From Corynebacterium pygosceleis (GTDB taxonomy: Bacteria > Actinomycetota > Actinomycetes > Mycobacteriales > Mycobacteriaceae): a DNA stretch of 64,000 nt. A model generated the notes under the pieces. It was not told the origin of the DNA. It worked only from the letters and a program-made list of their open reading frames with translations, and did not search any database. The DNA is taken from positions 62,001-126,000 of the forward strand of contig NZ_JAENIQ020000003.1 of assembly GCF_016595275.2 (NCBI RefSeq), written 5' to 3'. A program made the position numbers and the translations under genes. Shown piece by piece: positions 1 to 8,716 of this stretch; the stretch's first letter is position 1, and each line of letters begins with the position of its first letter.

Positions 1-95
1 TCGCTGAACAGGCTCCGGAGCGTGGTTCCGGCGAAGTGCCGGTAGTGCTCCGCGAGCGCCTTCCACTGCGGGGTGGTGGTGATGTCGTTGGCCAT
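1..95 (-). CDS. pgi: Glucose-6-phosphate isomerase, N-terminal fragment (gene runs off the window)
   Basis: Only the first 31 codons are inside the window. They read MANDITTTPQWKALAEHY and then HFAGTTLRSLFS, which closely follows the N-terminus of corynebacterial Pgi. The enzyme interconverts glucose 6-phosphate and fructose 6-phosphate in the cytoplasm. A clear ribosome binding site, TAAGGAG, precedes the ATG by about six bases. In M. tuberculosis and C. glutamicum pgi also lies close to chorismate mutase and pcrA, which supports the call. The gene is divergent from gabD, with about 280 bases between them. Confidence 0.8.
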   Translation of the reverse strand, partial: MANDITTTPQWKALAEHYRHFAGTTLRSLFS

Positions 96-374
96 GGACG
101 TCTCCTTACAAGGGATGTCGGTCGCCGGGACGGCGCGCGGATTCCGGCCGGGCTTGTGGCCCGGGGTCCGCGTACCGGTTCCGGTGTCGTCTTTACACCC
201 CCACGTTAGCCGTTATCCCGCCGGTGGGCCGGGGCTGTGTCCCGGCTGAAGGAGTGCCGGACGCATCAGGGAAACCACCCTCTCTGTGGCGGGGGTGTCG
301 GTGCTGTCGGTACTGCTACCCCGAGTCGGATGAGGGGTGTCGCACGCCGGTGGGAAAACGGGCATAGTGGGGGC

Positions 375-1856
375 ATGACTGATTCCACGATCAACCTGGC
401 CGCGCTCATCGAGGGCGCCCCGAAGCAACTGTTCATCGGCGGCGAATTCGTCGACGCGTCGGACGGTGGTACCCTTGACGTCATCGACCCGGCCGACGGT
501 ACCGTCCTCGCCACCGTCGCCTCCGCCACCGGCGGCGACGCCCGCCGGGCGCTGGACGCCGCAGTGGCCGCCCAGGACGACTGGGCCGCCACCCCGGCCC
601 GGGAACGATCCGAGATCCTCTACCGGGCGAACCGTCTCGTGCTGGAGCACGCCGAGGAGCTCGCCTACCTCCAGTCCGCTGAACTCGGTCGGGCGCTGCC
701 CGATTCACGCGGTGAGGTCGCCTACGGTGCGGAGTTCTTCCGGTGGTTCGCCGAGGAGGCGGTGCGCATCACGGGGGACTACAGGCACAGTCCGTCGGGT
801 AACGCCCGACTGGTGGTCACCCGGCAGCCGGTCGGACCGAGTCTCGCCGTGACACCGTGGAACTTTCCCCTCGCGATGGGGACCCGGAAGCTCGGCCCGG
901 CGCTGGCCGCCGGATGCACGATGATCATCAAGCCCGCCTCGAAAACCCCACTGACCATGCTCTACCTGGCGAAACTCCTGGCTGAGGCCGGTGTCCCGGC
1001 CGGGGTCGTCTCGGTGCTGCCCACCGCCAGGGCATCGAACGTGTCCTCTCTGCTGGAGGACCCGCGACTGCGGAAACTCACGTTCACCGGTTCCACCGAG
1101 GTCGGTCAGATGCTCGCCGCGAAGGCCGCGGAGAACACCATGCGGGTGTCTCTGGAACTCGGTGGAAACGCCCCCTACGTCGTCTTCGATGACGCGGACC
1201 TGGAGTCCGCCGTCGAGGCGGTGGCCACCGCGAAGATGCGTGGTGCGGGACAGGTCTGCATCGCGGCGAACCGGTTCCTCGTGCACTCGTCGATCAAGGA
1301 CGAGTTCGTCGCCGGCGTCGTCGAGAAGATGCGTCAGTTCACCGTCGGGCGGGGCACCGACCCGGACACCACCGTCGGTCCGCTCTCCGGGGACGACCAA
1401 ATGGAGACGGTCTCCGGTCTCGTGGAGGACGCGAAGGCGAAGGGGGCGAAGGTGCTGCTCGGCGGGGACCGCTCCGAACTTCCCGGTGTTCCGGATGGCG
1501 GTAGTTTCTACCCGCCCACCGTTCTCACCGACGCCCCCGAATCGGCGGAGATCCGCGATGCCGAGATCTTCGGTCCGGTCGTCTCCGTGACCACGTTCGA
1601 CACCGACGAGGAGGCCGTCCGCATGGCCAACGACACCCCCTTCGGTCTGGCCGCCTACGTGTTCTCCGAGAACCTCACCCGGGCACTGGGGGCGGCGGAG
1701 AAGATCCAGGCGGGCATGGTCGCCGTGAACAAGGGTGCACTGTCCGACCCGGCGGCCCCCTTCGGAGGGGTCAAGCAGTCCGGTCTCGGACGTGAGGGCG
1801 GTTTCGAGGGGATCGATGAGTTCCTGGAGACGAAACTGATCTCACTGCCGGTCTAG
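375..1856 (+). CDS. gabD: Succinate-semialdehyde dehydrogenase (aldehyde dehydrogenase family)
   Basis: A 493-residue NAD(P)-dependent aldehyde dehydrogenase that most resembles GabD, which oxidises succinate semialdehyde to succinate. The cofactor and oxyanion motif TPWNFPLAMGTRK lies near residue 160, the general base glutamate is in LELGGNAP (Glu261) and the catalytic cysteine is in GQVCIAANR (Cys295). The frame is open further upstream, but I chose ATG 375 because a -10-like hexamer CATAGT (363-368) ends six bases before it, the geometry of a leaderless transcript, and because homologues start here. Substrate specificity within the family cannot be fixed from sequence alone. A strong hairpin follows the stop. 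Confidence 0.85.
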   Translation: MTDSTINLAALIEGAPKQLFIGGEFVDASDGGTLDVIDPADGTVLATVASATGGDARRALDAAVAAQDDWAATPARERSEILYRANRLVLEHAEELAYLQSAELGRALPDSRGEVAYGAEFFRWFAEEAVRITGDYRHSPSGNARLVVTRQPVGPSLAVTPWNFPLAMGTRKLGPALAAGCTMIIKPASKTPLTMLYLAKLLAEAGVPAGVVSVLPTARASNVSSLLEDPRLRKLTFTGSTEVGQMLAAKAAENTMRVSLELGGNAPYVVFDDADLESAVEAVATAKMRGAGQVCIAANRFLVHSSIKDEFVAGVVEKMRQFTVGRGTDPDTTVGPLSGDDQMETVSGLVEDAKAKGAKVLLGGDRSELPGVPDGGSFYPPTVLTDAPESAEIRDAEIFGPVVSVTTFDTDEEAVRMANDTPFGLAAYVFSENLTRALGAAEKIQAGMVAVNKGALSDPAAPFGGVKQSGLGREGGFEGIDEFLETKLISLPV

Positions 1857-1871
1857 ACCACCGGTGGAGAA

Positions 1872-1913
1872 CACCCCGGCCCCGGTGCATTCCGATGCAC
1901 CGGGGCCGGGGTG
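1872..1913 (+). terminator. Strong hairpin after gabD
   Basis: A perfect 19-bp inverted repeat (1872-1890 with 1895-1913) around the four-base loop TCCG begins 15 bases after the gabD stop. It is not followed by a run of T, so it is a non-canonical terminator or an mRNA 3'-end stabiliser. The rest of the 388-base gap to the next gene (1857-2244) shows no convincing coding sequence, only the promoter of the small gene at 2245. Confidence 0.6.
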
Positions 1914-2244
1914 CCGCCGCCCCGCCGCTCTCCGGTCCGTGGCGGGGCGGGTGCGCCTGACCTGCCGGCCAGTTGCGGCGGGGATCGGCGCCCCCGTCGG
2001 TGTCGCTTCTTCCGTGACGGAATGCACGGCTGCGGCCCGGTTCCCGGCCGGCGTGCACCGTTCCTGTCCAGGGGCCGATGGAGTTGTCCCACGGGATTCC
2101 GGTGTCGACGAACGTACCGTACGCGTGAACGTGCGTGGTCCGGGGGCTCCGTGCACCGCGGAGTTCGATTCCCGCGAAACGTCGTGGTGTCGACGGGTGG
2201 GACGGAACGTTGACACGTGGGAACGGTGGCGGGAGAGTGGGGGC

Positions 2245-2490
2245 ATGAGTGAGGGACACGCGCATCACATCGGCATTGACGCGGCTCTTCTGGCTGATCT
2301 CGGGGAGTGCGCCCGGCGCCACGGCGTCGCCGTGGACGAACTGGCGGGGCACGTCCTGCGGGAATATGTGCGCCTCGAACGGATCGCCGAACTCAGGTTC
2401 CGTTCGGGTGGTGGCGGCCGGGACTTCACCTCGTGGCGTGAGCAGCTCGATGTGCCGTACCGTCGGACCGGGGACCCCGGACGCCGTTGA
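2245..2490 (+). CDS. Small hypothetical protein, possibly ribbon-helix-helix-like
   Basis: An 81-residue acidic to neutral protein that I do not recognise. The middle (IGIDAALLADLGECARRHG followed by a helix ending in REYVRLERIAEL) has the strand-helix-helix rhythm of small CopG/Arc-type DNA-binding proteins, but no family signature is certain. The start ATG 2245 sits six bases after GAGAGT (2233-2238), with TTGACA at 2210-2215 giving a 17-base spacer, so the transcript is probably leaderless. The stretch AGTGGGGGCATGA around this start is identical to that around the gabD start. No antitoxin partner gene is adjacent. Confidence 0.6.
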   Translation: MSEGHAHHIGIDAALLADLGECARRHGVAVDELAGHVLREYVRLERIAELRFRSGGGGRDFTSWREQLDVPYRRTGDPGRR

Positions 2491-2514
2491 TGATGTCCGG
2501 TGGATGCGACCGGA

Positions 2515-2820
2515 TCAGCCGAGTTTGCCGCGGCCCATCCGGAGCAGGATCGCCGCGAGGGCGGGTCCCTCCTCGCCGATCTCATCACGGAACTGGTTGA
2601 TGATGGCGACCTCCCGACCGTGAACCAGTCTCGTTCCACCGGACCCCATCCGGGTCTTGCCGATCGCCTGCGAGATCTCACGTCGGCGCTGCACCGCCGC
2701 GATGATCTCCCTGTCGAGTCTGTCTATCTCCTGCCGGTACCGCCGGATCTCGGCGTCGGACAGGGGATCGTCGGTCCCGGAGGGGCTGCGGATCTCGAAG
2801 TGTTCGGCATCGGCGTTCAT
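2515..2820 (-). CDS. csm: Chorismate mutase, AroQ-delta type
   Basis: A 101-residue intracellular chorismate mutase converting chorismate to prephenate for phenylalanine and tyrosine synthesis. The segment EEIDRLD-like (RQEIDRLDREIIAAVQRR), KTRMGSGGTRLVHGRE and the C-terminal RMGRGKLG closely match the short mycobacterial enzyme (Rv0948c), which is weakly active alone and is activated by complex formation with DAHP synthase through its C-terminus. The start is set by CAGAAT (2828-2833, minus strand) seven bases upstream of ATG 2820, a leaderless arrangement. It is divergent from pcrA, as in M. tuberculosis. Confidence 0.9.
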   Translation of the reverse strand: MNADAEHFEIRSPSGTDDPLSDAEIRRYRQEIDRLDREIIAAVQRRREISQAIGKTRMGSGGTRLVHGREVAIINQFRDEIGEEGPALAAILLRMGRGKLG

Positions 2821-2934
2821 GACCCGTATTCTGCCACGTCTCCCCGCCGTCCCGCCCCGTGGGGCGTGGAGCTGAGCGGGTACGGCGGAAGCTGGATCCG
2901 GGGATGTCCCGGGGAACTGTAAGTTGGAGGAACT

Positions 2935-5430
2935 ATGAGTATCTTGCCCGATGGAACACCCGCCGGAACGCCTGATGGGGCATCCGGTGGAAAAACACCT
3001 CTCGCCCCGTTCCGCACCGGTGCCGCACACGGCGCCGCCGATGTCCCCGGGGCCCCGGCGGACCTCGTGGAGGGCCTCAACGACCAGCAGCGTGCCGCCG
3101 TCGAGCACACCGGTGGGCCGTTGCTCATCGTCGCGGGCGCAGGTTCCGGTAAGACCGCCGTCCTGACGCGACGTATCGCCCACCTGCTGGCCCATCGTGG
3201 TGTGCATCCGGGGCAGGTCCTCGCCATCACCTTCACCAACAAGGCCGCGTCCGAGATGCGGGAGCGTGTCCGGGGGCTGGTCGGTCCCTCCGCGGAGCGG
3301 ATGTGGGTGTCGACCTTCCACTCCACCTGTGTGCGCATTCTGCGTCAGCAGGCGGCGCTGATCGACGGGCTCAAGACCAACTTCAGCATCTACGACTCCG
3401 ACGATTCCCGGCGTCTGCTCGGGATGATCGCCAAGGACATGGGCCTGGACGCGAAGAAGTTCACGCCGAGAGCGCTGGCGAACGCGATCTCCAACCTGAA
3501 GAACGAACTCGTCGATCCGTCGGATGCCGCGGCACAGGCGTCACGCTCGTCCGACAGGTTCGGGATGACGGTCGCGGAGGTCTACGCCGAGTACCAGGTC
3601 CGGCTCCGCCGTTCCAACGCCGTCGACTTCGATGACCTGATCGGTGAGGTCGTGGGGCTGCTCGCCGCACATCCGGATGTCGCCGAACACTACCGGCGCA
3701 GGTTCCGTCACGTCCTCATCGACGAGTACCAGGACACCAACCACGCCCAGTACCGGTTGGTGGCGGAACTCGTCGGGCGCCCGCAGCCGGACGGTGCGCA
3801 TTCGGTTCCGCCGAGTGAACTGTGCGTCGTCGGTGACGCCGATCAGTCGATCTACGCTTTCCGTGGTGCGACGATCAGGAACATCGAGGAGTTTGAACGG
3901 GACTACCCGGAGGCGCGGACGATTCTCCTCGAACAGAACTACCGTTCGACGCAGAAGATCCTCTCCGCCGCGAACGCCGTCATAGCCAGGAACGCGGGCA
4001 GGCGTGAGAAGAAACTGTGGACGGCCCTCGGGGAGGGGGATCCCATCGTCGGTTACGTCGCCGACAACGAACATGACGAGGCGCGCTTCGTCGCCTCGGA
4101 GATCGACGCCCTGTCCGACCGGGGGGTGCACTACTCCGACATTGCGGTGATGTACCGCACGAACAACGCCTCCCGCGCGTTGGAGGAGGTGTTCATCCGT
4201 TCCGGTGTGCCCTACCGCGTCGTCGGGGGTACCCGGTTCTACGAACGCAGGGAGATCCGGGACATCATCGCCTACCTCAAGGTGCTGGACAATCCCGATG
4301 ACACGGTGAGCCTGCGCAGGATCATCAACACCCCGCGTCGGGGAATCGGCGACCGGGCACAGGCGTTCGTCGCGTTGCACGCCGACACCAACCGCATCAG
4401 TTTCCACCGGGCACTGCTCGACGCCGCCGCCGGTGAGGTCGACATGCTGGGCGGTCGGGGGCGCAACGCCATCACGGGATTCGTCGCTCTTCTCGCGGAA
4501 CTCCGTGACGTGGCGGCGAACACGGTCGACGACGACACCCGCATGCCTGACCTGGGGGAGCTCATCACCGAGGTCTGTACCCGTACGGGATACTTCGCGG
4601 AACTGGAGAAATCGAACGATCCGCAGGATGCTACCCGGCTGGACAACCTGAAGGAGCTCATCGCCGTCGCGCGCGAGTTCTCCAGTGACGCCGCGATGCG
4701 GGTCGCCTACGAGGAGATGGACGGTGGCGACTACGCGCCGGAGCCGGGGGAACCGGAGCCGGGTAGCCTCCAGGCGTTCCTCGAACGTGTGTCCCTCGTC
4801 GCGGACGCCGACCAGATCCCCGATGACGGACAGGGGGTGGTCACCCTCATGACCCTCCACACCGCGAAGGGACTGGAGTTCCCCGTCGTGTTCGTCACCG
4901 GCTGGGAGGACGGGCAGTTCCCGCACCTGCGTTCCCTCGGTGATCCGGGGGAGCTGGCGGAGGAGCGACGCCTCGCCTACGTCGGCATCACCCGTGCCCG
5001 TGAACGCCTCTACCTGACACGGGCGGTGCTGCGGAGTTCATGGGGAAACCCCATGACGAATCCACCGTCCCGGTTCCTCACCGAGATCCCCGGAGAACTC
5101 ATCGACTGGCGTCGTGAGGAACCGGCGGGGTCCTCCGGTGGTGCCTGGGGCGGTTCCGGTAGCCGGGGGACCCATCACCCACGGGGCAGTGGTGCCGGAG
5201 GGTACAACGGCCGTTCCTCCGGTCCCGCCACCCGTCCGAGATCGGGTGGTTCCGGTCGGCCGGCCCTCAAGCTGGCGGTGGGGGACAGGGTCAACCACGA
5301 CAAATACGGTCTCGGCACCGTGCAGGAGGTGACCCCGGTGGGAGCCTACGACTCAGCGACGATTGACTTCGGATCCTCCGGAACGGTACGGCTCATGCTG
5401 ATGGCCGGGTTGCCCATGGAGAAGCTCTGA
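2935..5430 (+). CDS. pcrA: ATP-dependent DNA helicase PcrA/UvrD1
   Basis: An 831-residue superfamily 1A 3'-5' helicase acting in nucleotide excision repair and recombination control. Visible motifs are the Walker A GAGSGKTAVLTRR (residues 68-80), Walker B DEYQDTNHAQYR (from residue 263), GDADQSIYAFRGA, QNYRST, and the late motif TLHTAKGLEFPVVFVTGWE with GITRARERLYL. A glycine- and arginine-rich linker precedes a C-terminal Tudor-like segment (GDRVNHDKYGLGTVQEV) that in PcrA/UvrD binds RNA polymerase. The start has a GGAGGA site five bases upstream. The length is usual for the actinobacterial family. Confidence 0.95.
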   Translation: MSILPDGTPAGTPDGASGGKTPLAPFRTGAAHGAADVPGAPADLVEGLNDQQRAAVEHTGGPLLIVAGAGSGKTAVLTRRIAHLLAHRGVHPGQVLAITFTNKAASEMRERVRGLVGPSAERMWVSTFHSTCVRILRQQAALIDGLKTNFSIYDSDDSRRLLGMIAKDMGLDAKKFTPRALANAISNLKNELVDPSDAAAQASRSSDRFGMTVAEVYAEYQVRLRRSNAVDFDDLIGEVVGLLAAHPDVAEHYRRRFRHVLIDEYQDTNHAQYRLVAELVGRPQPDGAHSVPPSELCVVGDADQSIYAFRGATIRNIEEFERDYPEARTILLEQNYRSTQKILSAANAVIARNAGRREKKLWTALGEGDPIVGYVADNEHDEARFVASEIDALSDRGVHYSDIAVMYRTNNASRALEEVFIRSGVPYRVVGGTRFYERREIRDIIAYLKVLDNPDDTVSLRRIINTPRRGIGDRAQAFVALHADTNRISFHRALLDAAAGEVDMLGGRGRNAITGFVALLAELRDVAANTVDDDTRMPDLGELITEVCTRTGYFAELEKSNDPQDATRLDNLKELIAVAREFSSDAAMRVAYEEMDGGDYAPEPGEPEPGSLQAFLERVSLVADADQIPDDGQGVVTLMTLHTAKGLEFPVVFVTGWEDGQFPHLRSLGDPGELAEERRLAYVGITRARERLYLTRAVLRSSWGNPMTNPPSRFLTEIPGELIDWRREEPAGSSGGAWGGSGSRGTHHPRGSGAGGYNGRSSGPATRPRSGGSGRPALKLAVGDRVNHDKYGLGTVQEVTPVGAYDSATIDFGSSGTVRLMLMAGLPMEKL

Positions 5431-5440
5431 CAGACCGGTG

Positions 5441-5500
5441 AAGCCGACGGGTGCATCTCGACCGGAAAACTGACCACCGGTTTCGGGCACCCGCCGGCTT
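5441..5500. terminator. Imperfect hairpin between convergent pcrA and M23 peptidase genes
   Basis: AAGCCGACGGGTGC (5441-5454) pairs with GCACCCGCCGGCTT (5487-5500) with one mismatch, and a smaller ACCGG/CCGGT pairing is nested inside. It lies just after the pcrA stop in the gap between two convergent genes, so it may stop transcription in either direction. There is no T tract. Confidence 0.4.
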
Positions 5501-5597
5501 GATCCGTTGACGCGGATGACCCGGTGCAGGAAAAAGGAAAGACACGCCACACGGTGTTGACCGTGAGCGTGCCGGGTGTCAGAGCGGGCGGTTCCGC

Positions 5598-6344
5598 CTA
5601 GAGGAACACACCGCGCTCGGCGAGCCAGGGGAGGGGGTCGATGGCTCCGCCACCGTTGGGGTGAACCTCGAAGTGGACGTGGACACCGGTCGAGAAACCG
5701 CGTGAACCCATTCCCGCGATACGCTGACCGGCGGTGACCTGCTGTCCGACGGAAACCTCGACGGTCTCCATGTGTCCGTAGACGGTGACGGTCCCGTCAG
5801 CGTGCTTGATACGGACCCACTGGCCGAAACCGGAGGCCGGTCCCGCATCGATCACCGTGCCGTCCTCGACCGCCGTGATCGCGGTGCCGAGAGCGTTGGC
5901 GATGTCGACGCCTGCGTGCAGTGTTCCCCACCGAGCACCGAACGTCGACGTCAGGGTTCCCTCCGCCGGGGCGGAGCTCTTCGGCGCACGAGCGGCGAGA
6001 TCCGCGGCGATACGCTCCGCGTTGTACTGGATGGCTTTGTTGAGCTGTTCCGCGAGATTGTCGATCGGCTTGAACTCCGCGATGTTGAGGATCTGCGGAG
6101 CTTCCGAACTTCCGATGACCGGGGCCACCGAATCGGCGACGAGGGTGTAATCGGGGGCTTCATCCCGGGCTTCGGTCGATGCCGCCGCCGGATGGGTGGC
6201 GTGTGCTGCGGCTGCGCCGCCGGCACCTGCGGTCGAGACCGCTCCGGTCGCCACCGCGACGAGAGCGATGCGGCTCTTGGCGTTGGATGAGACGGACTGC
6301 TTGCGGTGCGCGCCTGCGGTCCTCCGCTGAGCCTGCTTGTGCAT
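5598..6344 (-). CDS. Secreted M23-family peptidoglycan metallopeptidase
   Basis: A 248-residue LytM/M23 zinc peptidase of the cell envelope, expected to cut peptide cross-bridges or stems during growth. An N-terminal basic segment and hydrophobic stretch (RIALVAVATGAVSTAGAGG) form a signal peptide or anchor. The C-terminal domain has the zinc ligands in HAGVDIANALG, the GHM of VTVYGHMETV and HVHFEVHPNG. It ends with PLPWLAERGVFL. ATG 6344 is preferred because GAAGAAGG lies four bases upstream; an in-frame ATG five codons earlier (6359) is the alternative. The same position next to pcrA is taken by an M23 peptidase in M. tuberculosis (Rv0950c). The promoter carries a palindrome described separately. 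Confidence 0.88.
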   Translation of the reverse strand: MHKQAQRRTAGAHRKQSVSSNAKSRIALVAVATGAVSTAGAGGAAAAHATHPAAASTEARDEAPDYTLVADSVAPVIGSSEAPQILNIAEFKPIDNLAEQLNKAIQYNAERIAADLAARAPKSSAPAEGTLTSTFGARWGTLHAGVDIANALGTAITAVEDGTVIDAGPASGFGQWVRIKHADGTVTVYGHMETVEVSVGQQVTAGQRIAGMGSRGFSTGVHVHFEVHPNGGGAIDPLPWLAERGVFL

Positions 6345-6516
6345 GAAGCCTTCTTCCATCTCGTTAACTCTTGAGCCGTGATGCGCCGTGCGACACCATT
6401 CGACGTCATCCCCCGTTCGACGGGGTGACGATCATTGATGCAGGCGCCGGTGCCGGGACCGTGCGGCGTGGCCGCCGGTGTGATCGTCCCGTTACCTAAC
6501 GCTTCACAACGATAAC

Positions 6517-6531
6517 GGTTTGTTACAAACC
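6517..6531. promoter_or_regulatory. Palindrome inside the M23 peptidase promoter (MtrA-like site)
   Basis: GGTTTGTTACAAACC is a perfect 15-base palindrome. On the minus strand it fills the 17-base spacer between TTGCCA (6537-6532) and TATCGT (6514-6509), a plausible sigma-A promoter for the peptidase gene, with further GTAAC words at 6491-6495 and 6522-6526. MtrA of C. glutamicum controls peptidoglycan peptidase and osmoregulation genes; assigning this site to MtrA is inference from the GTAAC-type words and the gene type. Bound here, a protein would be expected to repress. Confidence 0.4.
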
Positions 6532-6556
6532 TGGCAAGTCATTCCCGCACATCTGT

Positions 6557-6572
6557 TGTGATGATTGTCACT
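6557..6572. promoter_or_regulatory. Possible GlxR (Crp-family) site
   Basis: TGTGATGATTGTCACT matches the GlxR consensus TGTGA-N6-TCACA in nine of ten fixed positions. It lies upstream of the M23 peptidase promoter and 300 bases before perM. The remainder of this 528-base gap (6345-6872) shows no coding sequence that I can support, only the two promoters. Confidence 0.35.
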
Positions 6573-6872
6573 CCCGGTTGGGGTGGGGGAGTTTGAAACG
6601 CCTGGAAATGACCTGTCGGACACCCTGACGCCGATCCATGCGGAATCGGACTCCGGTAACAGTACACGGCGGCCACCGATCGTGCGCGCAGAGCGGCGGG
6701 ACCGCACCACAGGTCCGACATCTCCGTGTTCCGGACACCACGGTGCGGAGCGGCCTCCGTGCCTCCCGTGCGCCGGTCCCCGGGGCGTCCGGGGAGGGGC
6801 GGTCGGTGTCGTGGGCCGGGATCCGGTCGTGTCAGCACCCCGTTGGGCAGGGGAGGTGGCACAGTTGGACCG

Positions 6873-8618
6873 GTGAGCAGAAAGACACGACAGAATCCCC
6901 GTCCGAACCGTCCCCCGGCGTCACGCAACCGACCGGGTCCGGGATCGCGGAGGGGCGCGGCCCCGGCCGCGGGGCGGACCCGTTCCGCCGGTGCCGCGGA
7001 GACGGAAGCACGGACCCCTCCGGTGCGCGACAACCTCCGCCGGCGGCTGCGGGCGTTTCTCCCGGTCGCACTGATCCCGAACGCCGTGGTCGTCGCGGTC
7101 GTCGTTCTTGTCGCACTGTGTGCGTTGATGCTCACGGACTCCGGGTTCGTCCCGCTCGCGGCGACCGTGGCGCAGCTCTGGCTCGCGGTGAATCTGGCCC
7201 CCGTCGCCTCGGACACGGCTGTCCTGTCACAGCTCCCGATGCTGCCCGCCCTCGGCGTGGTGTGGCTGGTGTCGCACCGGGTGAGGGTGGCCGTCCGGCA
7301 CCGCATCTCCATCCTGGACCTGACCGTGCTCACCGGTTGTGTGCTTCTGACCCCCGTGGTGCTGGCGTTGACCGCCACGGCGATGCTCCTCGACGCCCGT
7401 CCGGTCCTTCCCGTCGAGGTTCCACCGCTCGCGGTGGTTCTCGGACGGGTCCTGCTCCTGCACCTCGGTGCACTCGTGATCGGCATGGGGCCGAAACTGT
7501 GGCGGGCGCTGGCCAGAAGATTCACCGTGCCCCCGTCGGTGGTCGACGCGGTGGCTCCGGCGGTGAGATTCCTCCTGGCCCTCACGGTCGCGGGACTGCT
7601 GCTCGTGCTGGTGTCTCTCGTGGTGCACTGGCGGGTGCTGGCGGAACTGCTGGACACCTTCGGCGGTGGCACGGCCACCGCAGGTCTCGTCGGCGTCAGT
7701 CTGCTCTACCTCCCTGATGCCGCCGTCGCCGGTGCCGCGGTGCTGGTCGGTTCCGAGTTCCATCTCGGTGGCGCCTCCGTGTCCCTCCACGACGTGACCG
7801 TCGTCCCGCTGCCACCCCTGCCGCTCCTGGCCGCCGTTCCGACCTCCGTTCCCGGCTGGGCCCTCGTGCTCATCGTCATTCCGCCCGTCCTGGCGGGCAT
7901 CGTCGCCCACGGGTACTGCCGAGCAGGCACCAGGACGTGGCGGGAGATGGGGCTCGCGGGGCTCTGGGCCGGGGTGTTCACCGTCATCGTCGGGGCACTG
8001 ACCGGTGGAACCGTCGGTGTCTACGGATCCAGCGGGGTGGCCGTCATTCTCACGGCCGCTCTCGTCGCCGTGGAACTCGCCGTCGTGGGGGCCGTGGTGA
8101 ACACGGTCACGGGAATACTCCTCCAGCGTCGGTCCGTGGACGGGGACACTGAACCCCCGACGGACGCGGTGGACGACGGGGAAACGGACGACGGTGCCGG
8201 GCCGGGTGTCGACGGTGAGGGGTCGGATGTGGACGGAACCGTCACCGGGGAAGGTTCGCCCGGGGAGACCGTCGATGAGGAGGATCTGATCGCCGCCGGG
8301 GAATCCGACGCACCCGGCCCGGACTCCGTCGACGGCCCCACGGACGGAGATGCGGACACGGCCGCCGTCCTCGCCGCCACCGGGGACGAATCCGGGCACT
8401 CCGTCCCGGAATCGGCCGCGGACGCGGAAGAGCGGGGCGGGGACCCCGTGGAGACCGGGGGGACCCCGGTGCCGGAGGACCCCGATGAGGCGGTGGCCAC
8501 GGGAACTCCGGCGGACCCCGATGAGCCGGAGACGCAGGGACCGGAACGCGACGCGCGTGACGCTTCCGTCGAGACGAGCACGGACCCGGAGGCCGGGGAC
8601 CGCGATCCGGAGCAGTGA
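6873..8618 (+). CDS. perM: PerM-like polytopic membrane protein (DUF6350 family)
   Basis: A 581-residue integral membrane protein. After a basic, disordered N-terminus (about 50 residues) come roughly eight to ten hydrophobic segments up to about residue 420. The last 150 residues are strongly acidic and low-complexity (rich in D, E, G, P, T), presumably cytoplasmic and disordered. In M. tuberculosis the gene just before purN-purH is perM (Rv0955), a divisome-stabilising membrane protein, and the position here is the same. The GTG start is supported by CACAGT (6860-6865) seven bases upstream, giving a leaderless transcript. The acidic tail is the least conserved part. Confidence 0.75.
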   Translation: MSRKTRQNPRPNRPPASRNRPGPGSRRGAAPAAGRTRSAGAAETEARTPPVRDNLRRRLRAFLPVALIPNAVVVAVVVLVALCALMLTDSGFVPLAATVAQLWLAVNLAPVASDTAVLSQLPMLPALGVVWLVSHRVRVAVRHRISILDLTVLTGCVLLTPVVLALTATAMLLDARPVLPVEVPPLAVVLGRVLLLHLGALVIGMGPKLWRALARRFTVPPSVVDAVAPAVRFLLALTVAGLLLVLVSLVVHWRVLAELLDTFGGGTATAGLVGVSLLYLPDAAVAGAAVLVGSEFHLGGASVSLHDVTVVPLPPLPLLAAVPTSVPGWALVLIVIPPVLAGIVAHGYCRAGTRTWREMGLAGLWAGVFTVIVGALTGGTVGVYGSSGVAVILTAALVAVELAVVGAVVNTVTGILLQRRSVDGDTEPPTDAVDDGETDDGAGPGVDGEGSDVDGTVTGEGSPGETVDEEDLIAAGESDAPGPDSVDGPTDGDADTAAVLAATGDESGHSVPESAADAEERGGDPVETGGTPVPEDPDEAVATGTPADPDEPETQGPERDARDASVETSTDPEAGDRDPEQ

Positions 8619-8716
8619 CCCGGGCGGTGTCCGCGACGGGGTGAGGTGCACCCGCGCGGGCGTCGTGGGGTGACGGTTGCCTGCGGTGCCCCACGCCGGG
8701 TACTAACATTGTCCCG

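Noticed and set aside
237..374. N-terminal extension of gabD from 237
   Set aside because: Not similar to any GabD N-terminus, and a leaderless -10 element points to ATG 375.
1771..2352. Long minus-strand frames between gabD and csm
   Set aside because: They are shadows and low-complexity R/P/G-rich translations without start signals.
3541..4926. 461-codon antisense frame inside pcrA
   Set aside because: Lies opposite a well conserved helicase gene; such antisense frames are common in GC-rich DNA.
6345..6540. c-di-AMP (ydaO) riboswitch before the M23 peptidase gene
   Set aside because: The leader contains a hairpin with GGGG-rich strands, but the conserved ydaO core blocks and pseudoknot are missing.
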